DNA from: Parasponia andersonii
Taxonomy: Eukaryota; Streptophyta; Magnoliopsida; Rosales; Cannabaceae
DNA: 64,000 nt
NCBI GenBank assembly: GCA_002914805.1
Contig: JXTB01000288.1
Span: 458,299 to 522,298, forward strand
Direction: 5' to 3'
Shown here: in pieces, positions 36,852 through 48,397 of the stretch
Numbering within the stretch: position 1 is the stretch's first letter
Layout: each line of letters begins with the position of its first letter
Notes under the pieces: generated by a model
What the model was told of the DNA's origin: nothing
The model's database searches: none
What the model saw: only the letters and a program-made list of their open reading frames with translations
Made by a program: the position numbers and the translations under genes

Positions 36852-38566
36852 CGTTACGCCTAGGTTTTGAATATGCGCGGGACAATGTTGAGAGAAGTCT
36901 GTCTGTGTTTTCCTAGTATTGTATTATTGTATTCATTAGCTAATATAATTTCTATTCATTGTATTTTTTTTTTTTTCCCGAATTTTGAGCTTGTACATTT
37001 TTGCCCCTCGAACTATTTTGCATTGTATTCATTCCCTATATAATTAGGTCATTGCGAAATTTAAAAAAATAAAATAAAAATGGCCACATCAGTAAAAGTC
37101 CATCAAGTTAAACATAAATTTTAACAAAAGGAATAATTTTGTAATGATCGAATTATAAGGTGGAATGAACGCAACAAGAAATAGTTGATGGAACAAAAGT
37201 CTTTAATGACCATAATTTGGAGGAAATAAAATTTGTCCTTATAAAAACATTAACTTATCTATTATGATTTGTTATTATAAAATTAAAAAAATTAGATAGT
37301 GAGATTGTTGAGTATCAAAAAAGTATATTTAATATTTCTCAAAAAGATTATACCAGTGGAATTTGTTAGGGAAAAAAAAAAGAATGAAAATTGTTATTTG
37401 GTAGGAGATAAAATAAATAAAGGAAAATAAAAAACGAGACTTGTATTTTGTAAATAGAACAACTAATGGTTCTTTAATCATCCATTTAGAAAATAATAAT
37501 AATAATTAGGCTCTTTGCAGTAGTTTCATAGAAAAAAAATATATTGTCACGTATTGCTATATCCAATTAATTAGATGCCCTAGTTGTAAACCTATTTCGA
37601 AATTTAATTAAGAAAACAAATAAACAAAATTAGGATCCAAAGCTTATTATTCGCAGCCATCAAACTTAAAAAACACAATAAGTCAAAAAACTTTTTAAAC
37701 AAAAAATGATTTCCCAATTACTAAGTTTTGAGTCTTTTGACTAGTGTAAAAAAAAAAAAAAAAGTCAATTACAAAGCCAAAATTTTGATTTATTGAGCTT
37801 GATTATGATTAAAGTTTCTTGACTAGGGTACTTTTTAATACGAGATTTCACCCATAATTTTGACTAGGATGAACTTATTCAAATAAGGTTGCTTATTTGT
37901 GTTTTTTTTTTATGTATTTTAAGACCTTAATTTATTACCATTTCTCATCAATACATATATCATTAAAGAAGAGAAAGACACTTTTGGTATTTCAAAGTTT
38001 CATTATGAATAATATTATAAACAACAATAGTACCCAACACGATATAATATCTCTGTAAGTCACTAGTTAATGATAATTATAATTCAAATAGAACTTACGT
38101 GAGACTTAATTTATTAAATAGAATTATCGAGTAATATACAGAAATACCATTATAGAAATACCGTTATAGCGTTGGATACCATTAGAGCCCAATGTACTGC
38201 TCTTTCTTTATTAATATGAAACCAGAAAGAAAATGATCATTTCTTGTAAAAACTTATTTTTTTTCCCTTCATATTTATCTAGGGCCTGGAGATGTCTAAC
38301 AAGTCAAGACAACCCTTTTAATGATAGGCCTATGCCTAGATCTGACAAACAAATCGAAACAACCTTTTTACAATAGGAAATTTATTTTGAAACAAATAGA
38401 TTAAACTTAAACATAGAAATAAATTAAAACAAAAACATCAATATTTTGTTGGTAATGCTATCAAGGAAATTTATTTTGAGACAAATAGATTAAACTTAAA
38501 CATAGATGATGTTTTCCGAGAATCTTATATAAACAAAATGTTTCTTTATATATATATATATATATG
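36852..38566. other. EME1 upstream and AT-rich intergenic sequence
   Basis: It holds the EME1 promoter region, with no clear single TATA box to name. A direct repeat containing AGGAAATTTATTTTGA(A/G)ACAAA occurs near 38377 and 38465. No gene is seen. Confidence 0.5.
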
Positions 38567-38809
38567 GGGCACCAATCCAGTAGGTATTTTTTTTTTTTAT
38601 CTATGCATAGGTATCAATTTGGCCAATGAAAATTTAGCAGGTATATTTTTTTATTGTAAAATGTAAGAGAGAGAAAGAGCATTAATGAAGCACGTATTTT
38701 CATGCACTTCATTATAACTATTGGATCACTATTAGATGGTGATCCAATGACTAAAGAAAAAATATCTACCCATAGGTAAAGAAAAAAAATACCTATTAGA
38801 TTGACAACC
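38567..38809 (+). mobile_element. MITE copy 5, full-length-like
   Basis: About 243 bp, starting GGGCACCAATCCAGTAGGTA and ending ATTAGATTGACAACC. It is flanked by (TA)n on the left and TATATATA on the right and keeps the complete family core. Confidence 0.85.
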
Positions 38810-39266
38810 ATATATATATACACACGAAGGGTTGAAAAGTCGCGTCAGGGAAGGCCGTGGCTTGGGGTGTAATTTGGAGTACAGAGAAGAGCATGTCTTT
38901 TAATTACTTTTGTCTTCGTGGGTGCAAATAAAACTCCTTAAAGAAAATAGCCTATTTCAAGTCAAGGTGAACATTAAGATATTTCCTCACCTTGAGTTTT
39001 GGGAACAACATTTTGACGTCTTAAAAAGCATCCAAATCTCAGATCTCAAATTTAGACCCCAAAAAAATCGAAATTTAATTGAAAAATCTAGAAAACAAAT
39101 TATATCAGATTTCTTTTTTTTCGAAAAAAAAAAAAGGAAAATAACCCCAAGAAGAAATTTATTTAATCAAAAGAAAGAAAATCCAAAGTATAAAGAAAAA
39201 GCAAAGAGAATAAAAGAAAAGAAAGCAAAGTAAAAATAAATAAAAAAANTTTTTTTTTTTTTTTTT
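38810..39266. other. A-rich low-complexity sequence ending at an N
   Basis: No gene; long A/AG-rich stretch from 39060, then an undetermined base at 39249. Confidence 0.5.
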
Positions 39267-39454
39267 CTGAGGAAACTTTCCTTTGAGTTTTATAAGGACT
39301 CTATTCTAACCATATTTGGAATCGGTAACACAATTTTTGTTGTGAGAAAGTTTTTTTTTTTTTTTTTTTTCTGAGGAAACTTTCCTTTGAGTTTTATAAG
39401 GACTCTATTCTAACCATATTTGGAATCGGTAACACAATTTTTGTTGTGAGAAAG
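39267..39454. repeat. perfect tandem duplication (84 bp unit plus poly-T), beside an N
   Basis: CTGAGGAAACTTTCC... to ...GTGAGAAAG occurs at 39267-39350 and identically at 39371-39454, each preceded by a T run (17 and 20 bases). The undetermined base at 39249 sits at the start of the first T run. Confidence 0.9.
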
Positions 39455-39966
39455 TTGTTGGTATATAGGTTCATTCTTGTTTTTGGTCTATTCTTTTCAT
39501 ACGTAATTATTGGAAATAAAATAAACTTTATTAATCACCCAAATATTATTACAACAGAAAAATTCTTAATTTCATTTATTAAAAGTTATATTTCTTTTTT
39601 TCTTCACGTCATTCTTAGAAATTTTATTTTTTACTTGATGCTTAGAACTCAAATAAAAAGAGGTATTTATAGTTAGCACAAACCATTCTAAACCACACAA
39701 AGTAGTCTAATTAAACAAGTACAAAAATTACAAATAACACACACTTAACCTAATACATATCACATGATTCATAAGTAGAACTTTCTAGAACTTGGTTATT
39801 TTTCTACTTGGACTTCTCTTTTATGGGTTTTAATGAACTTGGACCAATGGATGCTTCAAATTGTTAGACTTCGTATTGATGGACTTAGATAAAGTTTTGG
39901 GTTAAACTTCAATTGACGGTCTTAGATTTTGATTTTGAGGGTCTAAAATAAGTTTATTTTCAACAA
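39455..39966 (-). repeat. copia-type LTR fragment, minus orientation (left end unknown)
   Basis: It ends AAATAAGTTTATTTTCAACA, matching the style of the copia LTR end at 20615-20636 (AAATAAGTTTATTTTCTAACA). The body has copia-LTR-like GACTTCGTATTGATGG/GGGTTAAACTTC sequence. No partner LTR is seen nearby. Confidence 0.5.
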
Positions 39967-40134
39967 TAATAGTTTTATTGTCGCTGAACTTTTTCTTCTC
40001 ATTAGTGATGATATATCTTCTCTAAAGATAATCTTGCCGTCTTTTGGCATTTGGATGGCTAGGATTAGATTTGTTTTCTACAATAAAACTAAGCTTGATA
40101 CAGGTTAGTTTCTGTTTGAATAATTGTTGGTCCT

Positions 40135-40470
40135 TTGCTTCGAATCTTTGATGGAAGCCTCCTAATAATTGTTTTTCTAAAAATGAATACAAATGTTGCA
40201 ATGGTAGAAGGGTTATCTATAGTGGATATTGGTGTTGTAATTCATGGTAGTGATGTATCGTTTAATTTTAGCTACACCTCCTTAAAACTACAGGGTGTTT
40301 TGTCACTTAAAAATGCAGAATTATTGGCTTTCCATAGACTAAGGTTTACCTCTAAAGTGGCCTTCATGTTAAGATTGATGAATGTGATGCTTCTAATGTT
40401 ATTAAGATAATTAACTCTAAGATGTCTTCTGATTTTGTCATAATAGAAAGGCCAAAGTCGTGATTTTTAG
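40135..40470 (+). pseudogene. RNase H-like (RVT_3-type) fragment, LINE- or host-derived
   Basis: The frame from 40135 reads KMNTNVAMVEG then DIGVVIHGSDVSFNF and KNAELLAFHRLRF, the pattern of plant RNase H-like domains attached to LINE reverse transcriptases and related proteins. After about 40345 the matching sequence (DECDASNVIKIINSKMSSDF) continues in another frame. It is a frameshifted fragment without the rest of a LINE. Confidence 0.55.
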
Positions 40471-41292
40471 TAATATTAGATAAAAATTAACTTGGATAAA
40501 TAGTTTGATAGCAGTCGCAATGCAATCAAATTAATATTTATATACCTTGCTATCTCTAACCTAGTTTAATCTAATATAGGACCAAAAAGGGTCTATCCTA
40601 TAAGGAACTAGTCTAATAACTAACGTAAAAACCTAGATTTTAAGAGGTCAATTTGGAAATTTTACCTATTTTTGGATTACATAATAGAGAGATTTATTTG
40701 CAAAAGATTTTGGAAATAAGGACAAAAATACAAATATTTAGAGAACTAAATTGAAAGAATTTAAAAATTAGGGGACTATTGTACAATTTTGAAAAAATTT
40801 CACAATCCCATGCAATGATCACATGGGCTTCCTATTTTATTCACCTTTCTCTCTCTTCCTCCATCAATCTCTCTCTCCCATCGAAGAAGTGCTAAAGGAA
40901 GACCGAACGACTACAGAAGCTCACCCAGCCACTGTCAAGCCGCCCCAACCCCCGATGGGTCTTTACCATGCTACCAGGAGGCCTGTGCCGCATCCTGAGC
41001 CACTAGGAAGTTCCCTTGCCAGAAAATATCATTTTTGGCCGCGAAGCTTTTTGAATTTCCGATGTTGTTTGGAACTATTTCAGGTCGCGTTTTTAGACTT
41101 GTTGAATTCGTATCGTCAAGAGGAATATCCAGATATCTATTTCGTGACTCCATTTTGCCCGAATTAAAAGTTGCTATCATTGTGTAGTTTAAGCTTTGAG
41201 ATTTAAGATTTGACTTTATGATTGAATTGTTGGATTATGTTTTTGATGTTGTTTTTGGATTATACTTATGAAATGAAGAAGATTGATATATG

Positions 41293-41325
<33 letters not shown>

Positions 41326-42231
41326 TATGTTTGGTGACCAGGTACAAAAAATGAAATTGGATTGCTAAGATATGCCTTGTTTTGTATGCCATAAGTTCGG
41401 TTTCGATCCGGACCCAAATTGGACGAATTATATATCTAACCTAATTATTTTGAGTATTAGGAATTTAGTGTAAAAGTCTGTTTGTAGATTTGAAGCTCTG
41501 TTGAGAAGTTGACTTTTCACAAGAGAGTGATTGAGGGCTTAGAATTAGTTCCTGGCCCTATGAAAGATCGTCCAATGACACCTTGAGGCTCCAATAGCAT
41601 GTATCACTATTCTAGTGAGGTAGGAATTCAGTTATCTAAACTTACTTTATACTATACATGATAACAAACATGATTTTAAAATTGTTTTGGATATTTGTGA
41701 TGGAATTTAACTATATGGTATATATTGTATTGCTTTGGAATTTTTCTGCGTGCAAGTTATTTTTTGGCATATCAAAATATGGCCGTTATAATGCCCATTT
41801 TTCTATAAAACTTAATATGCCTACTTTATTGAAGAACTAGAGTACATATGTTTTTGCACTTCAGTTTCATGTTGTACATGTCATAAGATCATACATGAGT
41901 ACAGTGAGTTTACAGTATGGTGTTGTATGCCCCACCATCAGTGTAGAATCCATAAACCCGCACAAGATTTGATTTCTCTGATTATCTTCCTATTTGGTAG
42001 GCATAGGCAATTCAATTGCCCCTCCAAGTTTGGTCGAGACATGGGTGTCTCCTCTGGGTATGGACTTATTTGTCAAGTAGGCTGTTAGGCACACTTAGTG
42101 CCATCATCCTAGGTTTCCATTGATAGAGGATCTGAGCTTATGGATATAGGTTGATTTGTGTCATGTGTTTTTAAATTGAATAACTTTGATTATATTGTTA
42201 TATATATACATATAGATTGCCAATATTGGAT

Positions 42232-42263
<32 letters not shown>

Positions 42264-42999
42264 TTTGGATTTAAACTAATCGTGCATGAATTTTCCATCA
42301 CTAAAATATTTTCAATTGAGATAATTGCTTTCTTACTGGGTATTTTATGCTCACCCCTTACCTTCTTTCCACAGGTGGTGTTCAATGTGACTTTGGTGAT
42401 CAAGAGGATTAAGAAACCATCTTTGACTATAGTTCATTGTCTTGATAATACTAGAAGATTAGTGTTGTTATGATGTTTTTTTTTTTTTGGATTTTTGACT
42501 TAACAATGAACTAAGGCATTACTTTTTATAAGTTTGTGAACTTTATACATGCCATCTTGGTATTTGAATTTTGTTATGGATTATATGTTGGGATATTTGC
42601 CCTAAAAAGAAGATTTTTAATTTTATACTTTTAGTATAAACAACTTTCTCTTATGTACAATTATGATATTTGCTAGATTAAACTGTCTCAGTTGAATAAT
42701 TTATTTGTTTAAAAAAGATTCTATGACTTTATTTGTGTATATAGAAACAAACATGATAAATGTTAATTACATAGAGACTTATTTTTTTATTTAAGTCTAA
42801 ATTAGTTCACAATCTATAAATAAAGATAGAATACTTTATTTACTAAAGATTGTAGTATTTGTCTATCTCAAAGGGAATGATGTGTCTTAAATCATTGAAG
42901 TGTCTGACTTCTAATAGAAATACTAGTACAACATAAATAAGTTATGTGTATTGAACTGGACCAGGTAATTGGTAAGTCCATAATAATAGAGTTATCAAG

Positions 43000-44630
43000 T
43001 GTTGACACACCTTAAGTTTTGATATGCTCTTGTTTATATTAAGTTGTTTTAAGTATTTTTTTTTTTGGTTGTTTTGATGTTTTATTTGTTTATATTGATA
43101 GAAGAATGAAACAAAGGTATTTGACACAAAATGAGGTGAATTTGTGACTCACAAATGAGTTTTTTTTCAAACTATTAGGGTTGAAGTTGAATTCAATACA
43201 GTCATAACGCAATAAAAATGAGGTAAATCAGAGCTAAAATGAAGAAATGGAGCATCTGGGAAGTTAAGGTGCCAAACTAGTAGAAAAATGGCACCGCAAT
43301 GCCAAGTCTCGGGAATTTTCAGCGCCATAGTGCCAAAAATAGCACCGCAGTACCACCTCTGCATCCTAGGTCAATAATTGATAGCCGAGATCAACTTTTT
43401 GACGATCCAAGAGTCTAAATTTGACCTGCCTTAGGTTTGCACAAACCTCCTCTTTAAAACCCTATCTTTAAGGTTGAAAGAGGCATGTTGGGATAGAGAG
43501 AGGGAGAGAAGGTGGCAGCAATAGAAGGAGAGGAAGCAGAAGATGATTACAAGTGCCAAGCCTCCATTTCTTAATTTTCTCTATAATATCAACATCATCC
43601 TTTGTTTATACCATCTTTTTTTATTTTCTTGTGAGTTTTTCTTTGTGATTTCTATGTTTAGAGAGTAGTATAGTTGAGAATAAATCCTAAAAAAAAGGAT
43701 TCAACGGAGCAAGAGCTAAGTTTGGAAGAGGAGCTTGACAACCTCCATGAATACTTTCAAGCCTTTCTAAGGGGGAATTCTACAACTTTTCTCTCTTTGA
43801 TTTTTTATTTCTTGAATTCATTGGATTATAATGTTATTGTTCTCAATTAATATTATGAACTAAATATTATTTTGTCTAGTTTTATTATGTGAATCAACCT
43901 AGTATCTTGTGTTTGTTTATTTCTCTTCTTTTATTAATCAAATCCATTGTTGAGTTATTCATTTTATCTTATGCTTATTACTTCCATTTAATTGATCATT
44001 AAATAGATTATTGAGTGAAATTTCTATAAGCTTAGAAAGAGGATTAGAAATTTGGACTTAGGTAAAATAACATAAGATCACCTAATGTGGGGTGAGTTTG
44101 CATAGGATAGGAATATACCTATGTGACTTGTACAACTTTTGTGTGAGAATAACTAAACTTAATGAATCTAGTCAATTTATATTTGGAGTAACATATTAGA
44201 TTGTCTAAGCATTTTCACTTATATCTTGTAAAGGAGTTTGTGAATATATTTGAATTCTCGGTTGATAACTCTAATAGATTAATTAATATAAGAGGGAAAT
44301 TTAGAAATTGTGTATTTAAAGGTAGGTTAGGGAATTAGTAAATTTAGACATTTTTCTTATTGCTTACTTTCATTTATTTTGCATGTAGTTTAGTTGTTTT
44401 GTATTATTTCCTCAAAATCTTTATTTTGGTTGTTTGGATTAAGTTAGGATTGACCAATTTTAATACTTAGCTTAGACTTAGTAATCGATTCTCGTGAATT
44501 CAATACTCTAACTCCTAAATTTATATTATTTATGACCGTGTACACTTGCATGGGATTATGTGAGTATAATTTATAGTTGCACATTCTAACTGATAGTAAT
44601 ATAAAAATTGGAGTACCATAATTCAATTTT
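43000..44630 (+). mobile_element. unclassified insertion within the copia LTR, probably another LTR
   Basis: It begins near TGTTGACACACCTTAAG (43000) and ends somewhere after ACCGTGTACACTTGCATGGG (44533) and TTGCACATTCTAACT. These motifs resemble Athila-type or related LTR ends, but neither the boundaries nor a target duplication could be confirmed. No ORF of note. Confidence 0.45.
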
Positions 44631-44638
44631 TATATTAC
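44596..44638. repeat. perfect 15-bp inverted repeat with 13-nt loop
   Basis: GTAATATAAAAATTG at 44596-44610 is the exact reverse complement of CAATTTTTATATTAC at 44624-44638. It lies at or near the right edge of the unclassified insertion. Confidence 0.85.
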
Positions 44639-46140
44639 TACAAACCAGTTCTTAGCATGTAGCCTTTTGATTTATTAAAAGACGAGCTTCATTGAAATTA
44701 GAGTTGAACTCTAGCATATTGGAGGTTATGATTTATGAATTGGTGGAAATACCAAATAGTTAAAGACACTATATATTAATGACACTTTAAGGCCTTTCAA
44801 GATTCATGGAATAATTAAATCTAAGATCTTAGTATTTACTTTGTGAATTGATTGATAATTTTGTCTAAATGGCCATTGAAAATGAAATTATTGACAATAT
44901 TTTTCCTTGATAGAAAGATGGAAACTTAAAAGTAAATATGTGTTTAAGGGGTATTACGGTAATTTCACCTATCTAACTACGGCATTGTATATGGATTCGA
45001 TATGTGGTATAAAATATACTAGATAGTTCGGTTAATTAAGGCTAGTTGATTAAATCTCTATAAACGACATGATATTAAATCTAAGAGTGCAGTATTGAAC
45101 CTTTAGTGAAGTGTTCTCTTTACTAATAGTATTTATATAAATACCATAATAAGAGTTATTATGTATTTACTATACTATTAGATCCTAGATTATTTCGATC
45201 TATTAGATCTCTTATCTAACTCAACAAAACTCATTAATTGGTTGGTGGTATTTGTAAAATTAATTTAATGAAATTGTATAAAATAATGATTCTACACAAA
45301 AGTTGGTATTTTTATAAATAAGTTACATGAGTTCGACATATTTATAAAAATACATTCAAAGCCCAAATTAGAGAACAAGCTCAATCCTAGTTGGATTGGG
45401 ATTAGCAGTTTGGGCCTAATATATATAAGATATATGGGAGAAAAAATTACATAGTAACTCTAAGAGAGCCACACACATAACAGAGAGAGAGAGAGAGAGA
45501 GATTTCAGCAAAGGTTGAGAAAAAGAGGAGAGAAAAAAATTTCCTGCAACCTCACAGTCTCATTTCATATTCCTGTATTCCAAAAGATCAAGAAAGTGTT
45601 TTTGATCCTTCTCGAACGAAGGATTCAACTTGGTGCCCACTTTCCTTATCAACCAAGAGCAAGAGTATAGACAAGAAGATCTAAGATTGGAGATTTGATC
45701 ACCATTAATAAGGAGGTCAAGGAAGAGCACGCAACAAGAGGTAAACCCTAATCTCATCTCTAGGGTTTATGTATCTAGATTTGATTTATGTTATACATGA
45801 TCATGTATATGATATATGCATGTTCTATGGTTATAAAAGCTGTTTTCATGTAAAAATTTTAAAACTTAAATCCTCTAATCTTTCCGCTACATTCATGATG
45901 TGATTATGTGTTTTTCATATTTTGAATACATGTATGATTTTTCCTAAGTATTAGGTCAAATTATCATCATTATAATGATGCTTGAACTTAGATCTTGATT
46001 TATTTTTGGGTTATCATTAGATCCATTTTTAATAATTTATATGAATTATGGGAGAGATTCATTGGATAAGAATCTAAATATTTATTCAAATAGATTGTTT
46101 TATAAAACATGAAACTTTTAAGACCTTTTTAAAACAAATT

Positions 46141-46912
46141 TCCCTATGATTTTCAAAGATAGATGTCAGGCAGAGAGCATTCAATACATGTGGTATAAGT
46201 TGCTCTAGTCGTGATGAGATGGTGAGAGCTCATGTGTGTTGATTTATATGATATACATTATGCTTGTTTTATTATGATTTTAAATATGTTTGACCTTGAT
46301 ATATGGTTTTAGTCTTTAGCATGACTTTCTGTAATGGTTTTCTGCTTATGTTTTGAACACTTAATATTGATAAAAATGATTTCCAGTACTACTAACCATA
46401 CAAACGTTTTGAGAATTATAAGAAAGCTTTCTCAAAAAAGGTAATTAGATAACCTACTGGGCATTTTATGCTCATCCCTCTACTTTCTCCACAGGTAGTA
46501 TCTAGTGTGACATTGATGACCAACAAGTGGATTAAAAGGCTATTTTTTAGTTATAGTTCATGACTTGGTAATGCTAGGAGTGTGGATAAATATATTATGT
46601 TAGCATTCGAACTAAGTATGCTACTTTGAATATGTCTGTAAACTATATATACCATACTAGCTTGATATTAAGGTATGAATAATGGTGCTCAATCAACTAT
46701 TTGAATTTAGTTTTTCTAATAATTATTCAGTCTATGTTTATTGGTGACTATGATCTGTGGGATAGGTTCACTGATTGAAATTCCAAATATTTGTATTCAT
46801 CATGCCATCTTAAAAATTAAAAATTCTTAAAAAATTTTCTTTATAAATTAAGGAAATTCCAATTCTAACAAAATTCCCCTTCTGCCACTGCCCTGAGATT
46901 TGGGTCGTGACA
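46141..46912 (+). repeat. 5' LTR remnant of the chromovirus
   Basis: It matches 62085-62880 of the 3' LTR, from the ATAGATGTCAGGCAGAGAGC block at 46160 to the terminal GGGTCGTGACA at 46902-46912. Everything upstream is missing; it abuts the other LTR. Confidence 0.85.
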
Positions 46913-46919
46913 GAAATTG

Positions 46920-46932
46920 TGGTATCAGAGCT
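46920..46932 (+). other. primer-binding site, initiator Met tRNA type
   Basis: TGGTATCAGAGCT begins 7 bases after the LTR end and is an exact plant initiator-Met primer-binding sequence. Confidence 0.9.
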
Positions 46933-47045
46933 GAAGATTTAAATACCCTGGACATGGCACTATTAAACTAGATTGAAATTATTTTTATGATGATATGCAT
47001 CATTACCTCACTAATAATTTGGTATATCATTTTAAACTTTCAAAA

Positions 47046-47890
47046 ATGCCTCATAAGAGAGCTCCAAGACACCAACTTGGTGTTGAACCCCCTCTAGTTC
47101 CACAAAACTTCAACCACTTTTTCGAAGTAATACGTCATGCTTTCTTTGAGATGCAAGGTCCTAACTATCTATCCTAGCCTCAACCTCAGCCATAGCAAGA
47201 GCGTCAACCCAATCATGCTGACTATCTTCAAAAGTTTATGAACCTTTAGCCTAGACAATATGATGGAACTCCATATCCACTAGTTGCCAATGCATGGTTG
47301 TGCGAGATAACACGACACTTTCGGATCTTTGGTACTCCTCGAGAGTTTTGGGCTGTATTTGCTATATCTCGCTTAACGAGAAATACTATCTATTGGTGGG
47401 AAGAATTTGAGAGACTTTTCAAAGCACATTATGCAAATGATGATTAACAAACTAAAGCTGTTGGTCATTTTGAGAGACTTACTCAGGGGAATAGAACAGT
47501 GAACTAATACGTGATGAAGTTCACAGAATTGGAAAGCTTTGCCCTTAGCCCAGCGGTGAGTGAAACTTACCAAATTGCAAAGTTCAAGAATGGTCTGAAT
47601 TGAAACATCCACAACTGTATTGCTATTCACTCATTTGCTACTCTCTCTGAGGTAATGTTAACTGCCCAAGAAGCTGAAGCCGTAGAAAATGAGCAGGGTG
47701 CAATAAAGAATAAAAGCAATTATAGAGAAGTGAACAAGAGGAACCAAGGACACTAATCTGCCCAAGGTTCACCAAACAGCGAAAGCAATACTAGTAGTGG
47801 TTCATCAGGTAAACAGAGATTCAGTCCCTATACGTGTTACCATTATAGTCAGCAGGGCCATAAGAAGACTGAATGCCCAAAATATCTATA
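47046..47890 (+). pseudogene. chromovirus gag
   Basis: It starts at an ATG (MPHKRAPRHQ) at 47046. Broken sequence follows with gag hallmarks (WWEEFERLF near 47395 and FERLTQGNRTV near 47470) and ends with a zinc knuckle at 47835-47878 (CYHYSQQGHKKTEC), in which the second Cys is Tyr. Several in-frame stops occur. Gag builds the virus-like particle and binds the RNA genome. Confidence 0.75.
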
Positions 47891-48397
47891 GCAATCCCCT
47901 CTTTCTTAGAGATGACCACTTGGAAGCTATTTTAGTTCAGTACCTCACTAGAATACTCAAGCTAGGTCTCAGTAATCTCAGGGTGTTTCCTAAGCTTTTT
48001 CATCTTTACCACCTTACCAACACTAGTATTGCCCCCAGGGTTACACTCAGAACTTCCAGACTCCTCAGGCTTCAGGGAGTCAAGGAAGGCGTGGATATGG
48101 TAGCAGTGGTCCAAGATCTAGTAGCAATCATCCTGGACAAGGAAAGGGTAATAAAGGAAAAGGAAAAGATACTAGCCAAGCTTATGCAATTTCTAGAATC
48201 GATTGTACAAATGAACACATTGGCCGAGGTATTGTTGATGGTATGGTTCTTATTTCACACTCTTGGGCACATATTTTGTTTGAAACTGGTGTATCTTATT
48301 CATTCATATCCTTGTTGTTTGCTCAACCTTTGGGGTTAGAATTTTTTGAATTGGATTATACCTTAACATTGGAATAATTATAAGTGGAGTAGCTAAT

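Larger units (their letters stand above)
42586..45969 (+). mobile_element. copia (Angela-like) solo LTR, itself interrupted
   Basis: It starts TGTTGGGATATTTGCCC and ends ATCATCA, with TTATA at 42581-42585 and 45970-45974. Architecture follows the LTRs of the nested copia element: AGAAATACTAGTA near 42917, a (GA)n tract near 45485-45501, then a leader with CAAGAAG and ACGAA motifs. About 1.6 kb in the middle (roughly 43000-44630) is foreign; without it the LTR would be about 1.75 kb, close to its relatives. Confidence 0.7.
40623..46140 (+). mobile_element. chromovirus LTR split by a copia LTR insertion
   Basis: Segment 40623-42585 starts CGTAAAAACCTAGATTTTAAG and follows the Tekay-type LTR layout, including GGGTATTTTATGCTCACCCC and AGGTGGTGTTCAATG near 42338-42389. 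The LTR resumes after the inserted copia LTR at 45975 (ATGATGCTTGAA, matching ATGATGCTCAA at 62648) and runs on to about 46140, where it abuts a second LTR copy. Its own terminal CA is missing. Confidence 0.7.
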
